Positions 16,253-24,530 of a stretch of DNA of 64,000 nucleotides are shown here, one piece after another. The position numbers and the translations under genes were made by a program. The stretch comes from Salinilacustrithrix sp034522155. Lineage in GTDB: Bacteria; Actinomycetota; Acidimicrobiia; Acidimicrobiales; Salinilacustritrichaceae. The stretch is taken from contig JAXHLP010000006.1 in NCBI GenBank assembly GCA_034522155.1, forward strand, positions 496,001-560,000, written 5' to 3'. Every line of letters begins with the position of its first letter. The first letter of the stretch is position 1. The notes beneath the pieces are model-generated. The model did not search any database. It worked only from the letters and a program-made list of their open reading frames with translations, and was not told the origin of the DNA.

Positions 16253-17500
16253 GTGGACCCGGGACCCTGGGATGCGGTGCTCGATCGGATCGACGATGCG
16301 GCCAAGGTCGCCGACATCGATCCCAACATCCACGCGATGCTCAGACGTTGCGAGCGGTCGCTCGAGGTTTCGGTGCCGGTCAAGCGGGACGACGGTTCGG
16401 TCGACGTCTTCACCGGTTGGCGCATCCACCACAACACCGTGCGCGGGCCGGGCAAGGGTGGGATCCGCTTCCATCCCGACGTCGACGCCGATGAAGTCAG
16501 CGCGCTGGCGGCCCAGATGACCATCAAGACCGCGGTTTGTGGTCTGCCCTATGGCGGGGCCAAGGGCGGCGTGTCGTGCGATCCCCGTTCGCTGTCGCTC
16601 GGCGAGCTCGAGCGTCTCACGCGTCGCTACGCCGCGGAGATCTCGCCGGTGCTCGGCCCCGACCGCGACATCCCCGCACCCGATGTCAACACCGACGGCC
16701 GGGTCATGGCGTGGCTGCTCGACACGCTCCAGCTCACCGGCGGCAGGGTTCACGCGCCGGGCGCGGTCACCGGCAAGCCGCTCTCGATGGGCGGGACCCG
16801 GGCGCATGCTGGTGGGACGGCGGCCGGTGTCGTCGTCTGTGCGCGGGCGGTGTTCGACGCGCTCCAGATCGAGCTGCCCGGCCGCCGGGCGGTCATCCAA
16901 GGCTACGGCAAGGTGGGTGGCACGCTCGCCTACCTGCTCCAGTCGGCCGGCATGCGCGTGGTCGCGGTGAGCGACGTGACCGGCGCAGTGTTGAACGAGG
17001 GCGGTCTGGATGCGGCTGCGCTCTCCGACCACGTGGCCGAGACCGGCGGGGTCGCCGGCTTCCCGCTCGGGGATCCGATTCCCGCGGGCGACGTGCTCGC
17101 GATGCCGTGCGAGCTGCTGGTGCCGGCTGCGCTCGGTGGCGTGATCGACGCGGGCGTGGCCGAGCGGGTGCAGGCCGAGGTCGTGGTCGAGGCTGCCAAC
17201 GGCCCGACCCTGCCCGAAGCCGACGAGATCCTCGATCGGCGCGGAGTCACCGTCGTCCCCGACGTGCTGGCCAACGCCGGTGGCGTGACCGCCTCGTACT
17301 TCGAGTGGGCCCAGAACCGCCAGGGCTACCCGTGGGAGGAAGACCTCTTCGCCGAGCGCCACCACCGGGTCATGTCCGGCGCCTTCGCCGACGTGTGGGC
17401 CGCCGGCCAGCGCTGGGAGGTGAGCCTGCGGCGGTCCGCCTACGCCCTCGCGCTCGAACGGGTCGGCGACGCCATGCAGTCCCGGGGCATCTTCCCGTAG
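16253..17500 (+). CDS. Glu/Leu/Phe/Val dehydrogenase family, paralogue 1
   Basis: The 415-residue protein has the dimerisation/catalytic half, with FTGWRIHHNTVRGPGKGG near residue 42, the lysine motif KTAVCGLPYGGAKGG near residue 94 and DIPAPDVNTDGRVMAW with the catalytic Asp near 140, then a Rossmann half with IQGYGKVGGTLAYLL near 215 and PDVLANAGGVTASYFEW near 335. It interconverts an amino acid and its 2-oxo acid with NAD(P). The usual glutamate signature around GRxxATGRG is changed to THAGG-like RAHAGGTAAG, so substrate could be other than glutamate. GTG 16253 has a CACACT box 7 nt upstream; GTG 16229 is the alternative. Confidence 0.9.
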   Translation: MDPGPWDAVLDRIDDAAKVADIDPNIHAMLRRCERSLEVSVPVKRDDGSVDVFTGWRIHHNTVRGPGKGGIRFHPDVDADEVSALAAQMTIKTAVCGLPYGGAKGGVSCDPRSLSLGELERLTRRYAAEISPVLGPDRDIPAPDVNTDGRVMAWLLDTLQLTGGRVHAPGAVTGKPLSMGGTRAHAGGTAAGVVVCARAVFDALQIELPGRRAVIQGYGKVGGTLAYLLQSAGMRVVAVSDVTGAVLNEGGLDAAALSDHVAETGGVAGFPLGDPIPAGDVLAMPCELLVPAALGGVIDAGVAERVQAEVVVEAANGPTLPEADEILDRRGVTVVPDVLANAGGVTASYFEWAQNRQGYPWEEDLFAERHHRVMSGAFADVWAAGQRWEVSLRRSAYALALERVGDAMQSRGIFP

Positions 17501-17503
17501 GGG

Positions 17504-18013
17504 TCAGATCCAACGCCAGCGGGTGGCTCGTTCCGAGAACTCGTCGGGGCGCTCGATCATGCCGAAGGCTCGCTCGGGGGTCACCTCGAACGAGGTGTTC
17601 GAGGTGAGGAACTCGCCGACCTCCTCGAGGGACTGGCCCATCTCCGCGCCGTACTTGTCGAAGAAGGCCTGCACGTGATCGCCGAGATCACCTCCTGACA
17701 CGTCGACGGCCCGGCCCTCGAGCGAGACGACTTCCACGGTGTCGGTCGGAGCCACCACGATCTGGTCGTTGGCCTGCAGATTGCGGGCCTTTCGGGCGCT
17801 GGCCGCGCACGAGAACCAGAAGCGCTCGCGGTCGGGGAGCCACGCGCCCCACACCGGCATGGCGTGGGGACGGCCGGTCGGGGTGGCGGTGACGATCCAG
17901 TAGTTGCGGCTGTTGACCAGGCGTTCTTCGGCCCATGACCAGGGCAGGAGCCCCTCGTTCGTGTCGGGGACGCCATAGTCGGCCATGTCGGGGCGTTCCA
18001 GCAGTGGTGCCAT
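17504..18013 (-). CDS. Pyridoxamine 5'-phosphate oxidase-family protein (FMN/F420-type split barrel)
   Basis: 169 residues of the split-barrel flavin-binding fold. Characteristic parts are NYWIVTATPTGRPHAMPVWG near residue 37, the FWFSCAASARKARNLQAN strand-turn near residue 65 and VVSLEGRAVDVSG near 93. In actinobacteria such proteins often use FMN or F420 to reduce small molecules. The ATG at 18013 has TACGGT exactly 7 nt upstream. It is convergent with the dehydrogenase gene, 3 bp apart. Confidence 0.88.
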   Translation of the reverse strand: MAPLLERPDMADYGVPDTNEGLLPWSWAEERLVNSRNYWIVTATPTGRPHAMPVWGAWLPDRERFWFSCAASARKARNLQANDQIVVAPTDTVEVVSLEGRAVDVSGGDLGDHVQAFFDKYGAEMGQSLEEVGEFLTSNTSFEVTPERAFGMIERPDEFSERATRWRWI

Positions 18014-18071
18014 GGTCGAAACCGTATGGGGCTGCTGTGAACGCCGCCGGGGCGCCGGTGGCGGTCCGGGG

Positions 18072-18533
18072 TCACCGGCGCGAGAAGACCTGGACCACGA
18101 AGGTCCGTCCGTGCGCGTGGGCGACACCGACACCGACGTGGGTGAACGACCGGTCGAGGATGTTGCCCCGATGCTCGGACGAGCCCATGAACTGGGAGTG
18201 GACGCTGCCGATCGACGAGCCGTAGCCCACGTTCTCGGCCAACTTCGTCCACTGGTCGTCCATGCCGTCGCGGAGGTTCGAGTGGGCGAGGGTGTTCCTC
18301 GACGCGAGGTGCTCGGCCCAGGCCTGGGCCTTGGACTGCGCCGTGGCGTCGTGGACCAGCGCAGGTATGGAGCGGTAGGTCCGCGAGTTGTTGACGTGGT
18401 CGAACGCGGTCTGCTGGTCCGCGTTCATGCACGCGGCCATCGTGAACACGACGATGGCGGCGGTGGCGGCGAGCCCCACCCGCCGCCCGGTGCGACGGCG
18501 GAGGGTGGGTCGGGTGGTGGTCGTGGTCGACAT
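18072..18533 (-). CDS. CAP/SCP-domain lipoprotein
   Basis: The 153-residue protein starts with a basic n-region, a hydrophobic helix (VGLAATAAIVVFTMAAC) and a lipobox-like MAAC, so it is likely a lipoprotein exported by Sec. The mature part is a CAP domain: DHVNNSRTYRSIPALVHD, KAQAWAEHLASRNTLAHSN with a His/Glu pair, WTKLAENVGYG, and FMGSSEHRGNILDRSFTHVG with the second His, ending in a beta strand. CAP-domain secreted proteins are common in actinobacteria with unclear targets. ATG start at 18533. Confidence 0.9.
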   Translation of the reverse strand: MSTTTTTRPTLRRRTGRRVGLAATAAIVVFTMAACMNADQQTAFDHVNNSRTYRSIPALVHDATAQSKAQAWAEHLASRNTLAHSNLRDGMDDQWTKLAENVGYGSSIGSVHSQFMGSSEHRGNILDRSFTHVGVGVAHAHGRTFVVQVFSRR

Positions 18534-18674
18534 GGCGGGTTCCTCTCCCTGGTGGTGGATGGTCGCTGCTCGCACCTGGTTGCCGCCCTGAACCCGATGT
18601 CGACCAGCAGGACTCGCTTTGCAGTCACATGACAGTCGAAACCAAGTTGACACATCTGCAGGTCGAGCTGGGGG

Positions 18675-18716
18675 CAACTGTCGGTTGTCGAACATGCGTT
18701 CGACAACCGACAGTTG
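18675..18716. promoter_or_regulatory. LexA/SOS box controlling dnaE2-alkB
   Basis: Core CGAACATGCGTTCG (18689-18702) fits the actinobacterial LexA consensus. It is centred in a 42-bp inverted repeat with perfect 19-bp arms (18675-18693, 18698-18716) around ATGC, much longer than LexA needs. TACCAT (18723-18728) is the -10 box, 8 nt before the dnaE2 GTG, and TTCGAC (18699-18704) would be the -35, so the operator overlaps the promoter. Confidence 0.92.
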
Positions 18717-18736
18717 TTCGCTTACCATCGGGCGGC

Positions 18737-21700
18737 GTGGGTTTCAACAACCCGGACGTCCCCTGGTCCGAGCTGGAACGGACGCTGTCGGACCGCCCCG
18801 CCCCGCGCCGCGACCCGCGACACGAGAAGCCGACGCATGTCGAGGGCGACGGCAGCGACAGCCCGGCGTGGTCGTATCACCGACCGGCGTACTCGGCCCC
18901 TCAGGGGTTCACGCGCCGGCGGGGGAGCGTGCCCTATGCCGAGCTCCATTGCCACTCGAACTTCAGCTTCCTCGACGGGGCGTCACACCCCGAGGCCCTG
19001 GCCGAGGAGGCGGCCCGGCTCGGGCTCGAGGCGCTCGCGCTCACCGACCACGACGGCTTCTACGGCGTGGTCCGCTTCGCCGAGGCCGCCCGGGCGGTCG
19101 AGCTGCCCACCGTGTTCGGCGCCGAGCTGTCGCTCGGGCTGACCCGTCCCCAGAACGGCGTCCCGGATCCGGAGGGATCGCACCTGCTCGTGCTCGCCCG
19201 CGGTCCCGCCGGCTACGCCCGCCTGGCCGACACCATCTCCACCGCCCAGCTCGCCGGGCAGCTCAAGGGCAAGCCGGTCTACGACTCGATCGACTGGTCC
19301 CGGGCCCACGGCGACGACTGGGTGGTGCTCACCGGGTGTCGGAAAGGAGCGGTGAACCGGGCGCTGGTCGACCACGGTCCGGCCGCGGCCGAGCGCGAGC
19401 TGCGTCACCTCATCGAAGTCTTCGGTGTTGACAACGTTGTGATCGAGCTGTGGGACCACCACGACCCGCTCGACTCGGCCCGCAACGACGCGCTGGCCGC
19501 CCTCGCCGCCCGGGTCGGGGTGCGGGTGGTGGCCACCAACAACGTCCACTACGCCACGCCGGCCGAGCGGCCGCTGGCCACCGCGCTGGCCGCGGTGCGC
19601 GCCCGCGACGACCTCGACGGCGCCGACGGGTGGCTGCCCCCGGCGGCCACGGCCCATCTGCGGTCCGGGGCTGAGCAGGCCCGTCGCTTCGCCCGCTACC
19701 CGGGTGCGGTCGAGCGGGCCGCCGAGCTCGGTCAGGAGTGCGCCTTCGATCTCCAGCTCGTGGCCCCGAACCTGCCGCCGTTCCCGTGTCCGCTCGGGCC
19801 GGATGGGGTGCCGCTGAGCGAGATGGCATATCTCCGTCGGCTCACCGAGGTGGGCGCCGAGCACCGCTACGGGCCCCGCACCCGGCCCACCGTGCCCGGC
19901 GCGTGGGAGCAGATCGACCACGAGCTCGCCCTCATCGAGACCCTCGGCTTCCCCGGCTACTTCCTCATCGTCTGGGACCTGGTCGATTTCTGCCGCCGAG
20001 CCGACATCTACTGCCAGGGCCGGGGCAGCGCCGCCAACTCGGCGGTCTGCTACGCGCTCGGCATCACCAATGCCGACGCGGTGACCCTCGGACTGCTGTT
20101 CGAGCGGTTCCTGTCGCCCGAGCGTGACGGTCCGCCGGACATCGACATCGACATCGAGTCGAACCGGCGCGAGGAGGTCATCCAGTACGTCTACGAGCGT
20201 CACGGTCGCCGTCACGCCGCCCAGGTGGCCAACGTCATCACCTACCGGGCCAAGTCGTCGGTGCGCGACATGGCCAAGGCACTCGGCTACGCCACCGGCC
20301 AGCAGGACGCGTTCGCCACGTCGACCGACGCCTGGGGGAGCGTGGCCACCACCGCGTCCCAGGAAGAGAGCTCCATTCCTCCCGATGTCCTCGAGATGGC
20401 GGGGTCGGTGGAACACTTCCCCCGCCACCTCGGCGTGCACTCCGGGGGCATGGTGCTCTGCGACCGACCGGTGGTCGAGGTGTGCCCGGTGGAGTGGGCC
20501 CGCTTCACCGGCCGTGAAGGGTCATCGTGGAGAACCAACCGTCGACCAGACGTCGCCGAGTCGGAGCCAAGCGCCAGCGCCGATGGCTCCCCTTCGGGGA
20601 GCAGGGCCAGGGAGGCGGAGCTTGCGAGCCGACCGCAACAGCACGGCTCTGTACGCAGTGAACTCCCCATCAGGAGCGTCCTGCAGTGGGACAAGGACGA
20701 CTGCGCCGCCGCCGGGCTGGTGAAGTTCGACCTGCTCGGGCTCGGGATCCTCACCGCCCTGCACGAAACCGTCGACCTGGTCCGCGATGCCTACGGCTTC
20801 GACCTCGAGTTGGCCACCATCCCCCAGGACGACGAGGTCTACGAGATGCTGTGCAACGCCGACTCGGTCGGCGTGTTCCAGGTCGAGTCCCGGGCCCAGA
20901 TGGCCACGCTGCCCCGCCTGGCGCCCCGCACCTTCTACGACCTGGTGGTCGAGGTCGCCCTGATCCGGCCCGGTCCGATCCAGGGCGGGTCGGTCCACCC
21001 CTACATCCGCCGGCGCAACGGTCAGGAGGAGGTCACCTACCTCCACCCGTTGCTGGAGAAGTCGTTGGCCAAGACGCTGGGCATCCCGCTGTTCCAGGAG
21101 CAGCTCATGCAGATGGCCATGGACGTGGGTGGGTTCGCCCCCGCCGAGTCCGACCAGCTCCGTCAGGCGATGGGCTCGAAGCGCTCGCCCGAGCGGATGG
21201 GCCAGCTCCACGGCCGGTTCCGGGAAGGCGCCCGCGAGCGGGGCGTGCCCGACGACGTCATCGAGCAGATCTGGGTCAAGCTCGCTGCCTTCGCCAACTA
21301 CGGCTTCCCCGAGAGCCACTCGGTGTCCTTCGCCTACCTGGTGTACGCGTCGTCGTGGTTCAAGCGCTTCTTCCCCGCGGCGTTCTGCGCCGGCCTGCTC
21401 AACGCCCAGCCCATGGGGTTCTGGTCGCCCCACTCGCTCATCCAGGACGCCCGCCGTCACGGTGTCGAGGTCCGCTCCGTCGACCTCAACGCCTCGGCGC
21501 GCAACGCCACCCTCACCTGGCCCGACACTTCCCCCGACCCCGGCCCCGACCCCGACCCCGGCGACGAACGCGCCGATCGGCGCGTTCGACCAACGGGGAC
21601 GCGCGAACGCGCCGAACCTTCGCCGGTCGAGTCGCCGGAGGTGACGACCCGGGGTCTGCCCCCGGACGCGTGGGGAAGAGGCGGGCCGGTGGTGCAGCTC

Positions 21701-22411
21701 GGGTTCCGGGAGGTGCGGGGCATCGGGATCGACCTGGCCACCGGGATCGCCGTCGAGCGAGACGCCAACGGCCCGTACGCGTCGATGGAGGACCTGGCCC
21801 GTCGGGTCGAGCTCAGCCTCCCCCAGCTCGAGGCGCTGGCCACCGCCGGTGCATTCGGGTGTCTCTCGTCGCCGGTGAGCGGCGCACGTCTCGGGCGTCG
21901 GGAGGCGATCTGGCAGGCCGGCGCGGTGGCCCAGGGCAGCGTCGACCGCCTGCCCGGCATCGTCACCGGCGGCCGCGCGCCGGCCCTGCCCGGCATGGAC
22001 GACTTCGAGACCGCTCGGGCCGACCTGTGGGCCACCGGCATGAGCGCCGAGGGTCACCCGACCCGGTTCATCCGCGACGAACTCGACCGGATGGGTGTGG
22101 TCACCAGCGCGGGGCTGTGGGACGTCGAGCCCGGGGCGAAGGTGCTCATCGGGGGTGTGGTCACCCACCGCCAGCGCCCGGCCACTGCCGGCGGGACCAT
22201 GTTCCTCAACGTCGAGGACGAGACCGGCCTCGTCAACGTCGTGGTGTCGAAGGGGTGCTGGAAGGCCCACCGACGGGTGGCGCTCACCGCTCCGGCCATG
22301 CTCATCCGGGGCCGGTGCGAGCGCAGCGAGGGGGTCATCAACGTGGTGGCCGAGAAGCTGTCGTTCCTCCCCATCGGCGGCGCCACCCCCAAGAGCCGGG
22401 ATTTCCGATGA
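18737..22411 (+). CDS. dnaE2: Error-prone DNA polymerase III alpha subunit
   Basis: A C-family polymerase of 1224 residues, the catalytic member of the SOS mutasome. The PHP domain begins at YAELHCHSNFSFLDGASH near residue 72 with ALTDHDGFYG following; the polymerase site includes GRGSAANSAVCYALG near 430 and the catalytic PPDIDIDIES near 466; LRQAMGSKRSPERMG and the OB-fold tail complete it. GTG 18737 is chosen because TACCAT lies 8 nt upstream. Two oddities: a 52-codon insert after ARFTGR (20516-20671), just before the conserved SVLQWDKDDCA, and a palindromic repeat at residues about 943-960. Reading frame stays open, so it is probably functional. Confidence 0.95.
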   Translation: MGFNNPDVPWSELERTLSDRPAPRRDPRHEKPTHVEGDGSDSPAWSYHRPAYSAPQGFTRRRGSVPYAELHCHSNFSFLDGASHPEALAEEAARLGLEALALTDHDGFYGVVRFAEAARAVELPTVFGAELSLGLTRPQNGVPDPEGSHLLVLARGPAGYARLADTISTAQLAGQLKGKPVYDSIDWSRAHGDDWVVLTGCRKGAVNRALVDHGPAAAERELRHLIEVFGVDNVVIELWDHHDPLDSARNDALAALAARVGVRVVATNNVHYATPAERPLATALAAVRARDDLDGADGWLPPAATAHLRSGAEQARRFARYPGAVERAAELGQECAFDLQLVAPNLPPFPCPLGPDGVPLSEMAYLRRLTEVGAEHRYGPRTRPTVPGAWEQIDHELALIETLGFPGYFLIVWDLVDFCRRADIYCQGRGSAANSAVCYALGITNADAVTLGLLFERFLSPERDGPPDIDIDIESNRREEVIQYVYERHGRRHAAQVANVITYRAKSSVRDMAKALGYATGQQDAFATSTDAWGSVATTASQEESSIPPDVLEMAGSVEHFPRHLGVHSGGMVLCDRPVVEVCPVEWARFTGREGSSWRTNRRPDVAESEPSASADGSPSGSRAREAELASRPQQHGSVRSELPIRSVLQWDKDDCAAAGLVKFDLLGLGILTALHETVDLVRDAYGFDLELATIPQDDEVYEMLCNADSVGVFQVESRAQMATLPRLAPRTFYDLVVEVALIRPGPIQGGSVHPYIRRRNGQEEVTYLHPLLEKSLAKTLGIPLFQEQLMQMAMDVGGFAPAESDQLRQAMGSKRSPERMGQLHGRFREGARERGVPDDVIEQIWVKLAAFANYGFPESHSVSFAYLVYASSWFKRFFPAAFCAGLLNAQPMGFWSPHSLIQDARRHGVEVRSVDLNASARNATLTWPDTSPDPGPDPDPGDERADRRVRPTGTRERAEPSPVESPEVTTRGLPPDAWGRGGPVVQLGFREVRGIGIDLATGIAVERDANGPYASMEDLARRVELSLPQLEALATAGAFGCLSSPVSGARLGRREAIWQAGAVAQGSVDRLPGIVTGGRAPALPGMDDFETARADLWATGMSAEGHPTRFIRDELDRMGVVTSAGLWDVEPGAKVLIGGVVTHRQRPATAGGTMFLNVEDETGLVNVVVSKGCWKAHRRVALTAPAMLIRGRCERSEGVINVVAEKLSFLPIGGATPKSRDFR
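20516..20671 (+). other. 156-bp in-frame insert in dnaE2
   Basis: DnaE2 homologues pass directly from the VEWARxxGR segment to SVLQWDKDDCA. Here 52 extra codons intervene (residues 594-645), hydrophilic and rich in Ser, Arg, Glu and Ala. The DNA holds a perfect hairpin GCTCCCC-TTC-GGGGAGC (20586-20602) and its base usage is less G/C-biased at third positions than the flanks. It differs from the palindromic element. No target duplication could be fixed by eye. Confidence 0.65.
21565..21618. repeat. GC palindromic element, copy 3 (inside dnaE2)
   Basis: A 24-bp perfect palindrome (21565-21588) contains the left arm GATCGGCGCGTTC (21575-21587), and GAACGCGCCGAAC (21605-21617) is the right arm with one change. 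The loop reads GACCAACGGGGAC, close to copy 2. It lies in a Pro/Asp-rich linker and is translated in a different frame from copy 2. Confidence 0.85.
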
Positions 22412-22424
22412 GCGCGGTCGCACG

Positions 22425-23069
22425 ATGAGCCACGCGCCATCCACCCCGGGCGCGCCGCTCCAGGCCTCGCTGTTCGGCGACGGTGAGCCCCGCGTCGACC
22501 CGCGCCTCGCCGGCATCCGACGAACCGAGCTCGCCCACGGTGCCTGGGTCGACCACCTGCCGAACTGGCTACGCGGCGAGCAGACCCTCTTCGACCGGAT
22601 CGTCGACGACACCAGCTGGCACGCGGGCCGACGAGCCATGTACGACCGCATGGTCGACGTGCCCCGACTCACCGCCGGGCTGCCCCGCGACGGGCCCATC
22701 CCGCCGACCCTGCGGCTGATCGCCCGCCTGCTGACCGAGCGCTACGGCGAGCCGTGCCGGCGTATCGGGTTGGCGTGGTACCGGGACGGGGGCGACTCGG
22801 TCGCTCCCCACGGTGACCAGGTCGCCCGGGAGATGGACACGACCGTCATGGCCACCGTGTCCTGCGGTGCCCGCCGCCGCTTCCTGCTCTCCCCAGCCGA
22901 GTCGGCTCGCGACGGCGGTGGCCGCTCCGTGAGCTTCGATCTCGGACGGGGCGACCTGTTGGTGATGGGCGGCACCATCCAGCGAACCTGGCGTCACCGC
23001 GTCCCCAAGACCGCCAGGCCGGTCGGACCCCGCCTGTGCATCATGTTCCGCCCACCGTGGCTCGGCTAG
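22425..23069 (+). CDS. alkB: AlkB-like 2-oxoglutarate/Fe(II) dioxygenase
   Basis: AlkB removes 1-methyladenine and 3-methylcytosine lesions by oxidative demethylation. The 214-residue protein has the fold's motifs: IGLAWYRDGGDSVAPHGDQV with the His-x-Asp iron ligands near residues 127-129, TVSCGARRRFLL, LLVMGGTIQRTWRHRVPK with the distal His near residue 191, and PRLCIMFR with the 2-oxoglutarate Arg. ATG at 22425 is 13 bp after dnaE2's stop, so it should be induced with dnaE2 from the upstream LexA-controlled promoter. Confidence 0.9.
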   Translation: MSHAPSTPGAPLQASLFGDGEPRVDPRLAGIRRTELAHGAWVDHLPNWLRGEQTLFDRIVDDTSWHAGRRAMYDRMVDVPRLTAGLPRDGPIPPTLRLIARLLTERYGEPCRRIGLAWYRDGGDSVAPHGDQVAREMDTTVMATVSCGARRRFLLSPAESARDGGGRSVSFDLGRGDLLVMGGTIQRTWRHRVPKTARPVGPRLCIMFRPPWLG

Positions 23070-23102
23070 GGCTCTGAACGCGCCGCGACGTACGGTCGGG
23101 GC

Positions 23103-23972
23103 GTGGCAGCCAAGCGTCCCAACAAGTCCGAGCGACAGAAGCGCAACCGCGCCCGGCGGGAGGCGCGTGCCGCCCGCTCGGCCCGCGCCGGCGAAGCGAC
23201 CGAGCTGTACCAGTCGCGTTCGGAGGAGACGGAGGCGGACGACAGCGGCTGGGAGCGGGGAACGTCCGACGACGAGGGCACCGAGGCCGCGCCCGCGAAG
23301 CGGACGCGGGCCCAGAAGGCCGCGGCGTCGAAGGCGGCCACCCGTCAGTCGCGCTACCAGTACCCCGGTCAGCGCGCCGTGGTTCTGGCGTTGCTGTTCA
23401 CCATCGCCTCGGTCGGGCTGTTGCTGTTCACCCCGGTGCGGGTCGAGCGCGAGGTCCCCGCTGACGAGGTCCCCGCCGAGTTCGAGGACGACGCCGAGGT
23501 CGCCGACGACGAGGAGACCGCCACCTACCTCGAGGACGCCATGCTCCTCGACGAGGAGTCCCTCGGCGTCGCGATCGTGATCATGGCCGTGCCGGTCGCC
23601 ATCACCGGTGCCGCCGTCTACCTCAAGGACCACGAGAAGCGATCGACCGTGTGGACCTTCGCGATGCTCGCCATGGCGGGCTACGTGTTCTTCCTCGGCG
23701 GGGCGTACGCGATCTACACGCTCCCGGCCCTGATCGCGCTCGGTGTGGGCGGGTTCCAGGCCAGACGTGACGAGAACAAGGAGCGCATGGCCGAATTGCG
23801 GGCCGAGCGCGACGCGCGCAAGGCCGCCAAGGCCGAAGGCAAGGAGCGTGACGGCGAGGTCATCGACGTCGAGCCCGTCGACGAGGACGAAACCTCTGCG
23901 CGTCCAGACGACGAAGCCGCCGATGACCTCGACGTGGACGAGACCCGCGAGGACGACGACCGCGAGGTCTGA
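23103..23972 (+). CDS. Membrane protein with charged ends, unknown
   Basis: 289 residues. The first 90 are highly basic and Ala-rich (KRPNKSERQKRNRARRE), then a helix AVVLALLFTIASVGLLLF, an acidic outside loop, and three more helices (LGVAIVIMAVPVAITGAAVYL, WTFAMLAMAGYVFFLGGAYA, LPALIALGVGG). The C-terminus is a coiled-coil-like charged stretch ERMAELRAERDARKAAKAEG followed by an acidic tail. No named domain is recognised. GTG start at 23103 with TACGGT 6 nt upstream. Such tails can bind nucleic acid or ribosomes, but that is a guess. Confidence 0.75.
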   Translation: MAAKRPNKSERQKRNRARREARAARSARAGEATELYQSRSEETEADDSGWERGTSDDEGTEAAPAKRTRAQKAAASKAATRQSRYQYPGQRAVVLALLFTIASVGLLLFTPVRVEREVPADEVPAEFEDDAEVADDEETATYLEDAMLLDEESLGVAIVIMAVPVAITGAAVYLKDHEKRSTVWTFAMLAMAGYVFFLGGAYAIYTLPALIALGVGGFQARRDENKERMAELRAERDARKAAKAEGKERDGEVIDVEPVDEDETSARPDDEAADDLDVDETREDDDREV

Positions 23973-24002
23973 TACCGGTCCGCTGGCCTAGGGTCCGCGC
24001 CC

Positions 24003-24479
24003 ATGAGCACCGCAGCCGAGACCGCATTCGAGACGTTCCAGGCCCGCGTCGGCCAGGCCGACGGCGCCGGCGACTGGTTCGAGGTCACCCAGGACCAGAT
24101 CAACCAGTTCGCCGACGTCACCCGGGATCACCAGTTCATCCACGTCGACGAGGAGGCGGCCAAGGCCGGGCCGTTCGGGACGACCATCGCCCACGGCTTC
24201 CTCACGCTGTCGATGCTGACGCACCTCGCCGCCTCGGTACCCCAGGACTCGGACACCATGCAGGGCGTGATCATGGGCGTCAACTACGGCTTCGACAAGG
24301 TCCGCTTCATCTCGCCCGTGCCGAGCGGCAGCCGGATCCGGGCGGCGAGCGAGCTCAAGGACGTCCAGCTCAAGGACCCCGACACGATCCAGGTGACCCG
24401 CACCTACACGATCGAGGTCGAGGGCAACGACAAGCCGGCCGTGGTCGCCGACTGGATCACCCGCCTCACCTACAGCTGA
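24003..24479 (+). CDS. MaoC family dehydratase
   Basis: A 158-residue single hot-dog protein. The (R)-hydratase signature is clear: TQDQINQFADVTRDHQFIHVDEEAA with the Asp/His catalytic pair near residues 40-45, PFGTTIAHGFLTLSML near residue 60, and YGFDKVRFISPVPSGSRIRA near 97. It should hydrate trans-2-enoyl-CoA to 3-hydroxyacyl-CoA. TAGGGT (23989-23994) lies 8 nt before the ATG. Single-domain and full length. Confidence 0.95.
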   Translation: MSTAAETAFETFQARVGQADGAGDWFEVTQDQINQFADVTRDHQFIHVDEEAAKAGPFGTTIAHGFLTLSMLTHLAASVPQDSDTMQGVIMGVNYGFDKVRFISPVPSGSRIRAASELKDVQLKDPDTIQVTRTYTIEVEGNDKPAVVADWITRLTYS

Positions 24480-24488
24480 GCCGTTCCT

Positions 24489-24507
24489 CGCTCCTGGGTG
24501 GGGAGCG
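24489..24507. terminator. Possible bidirectional stem-loop terminator
   Basis: CGCTCC (24489-24494) pairs with GGAGCG (24502-24507) across a 7-nt loop, between the convergent maoC-like and YbhB-like genes. The stem is short and has no T-run, so the terminator reading rests mainly on position. Confidence 0.35.
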
Positions 24508-24530
24508 TCTGGGACGCCGGCTTCATGAGT

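Noticed and set aside
20522..22699. Minus-strand frame across dnaE2
   Set aside because: Contains the inverse reading of the palindromic element and antisense of conserved polymerase motifs; not a gene.
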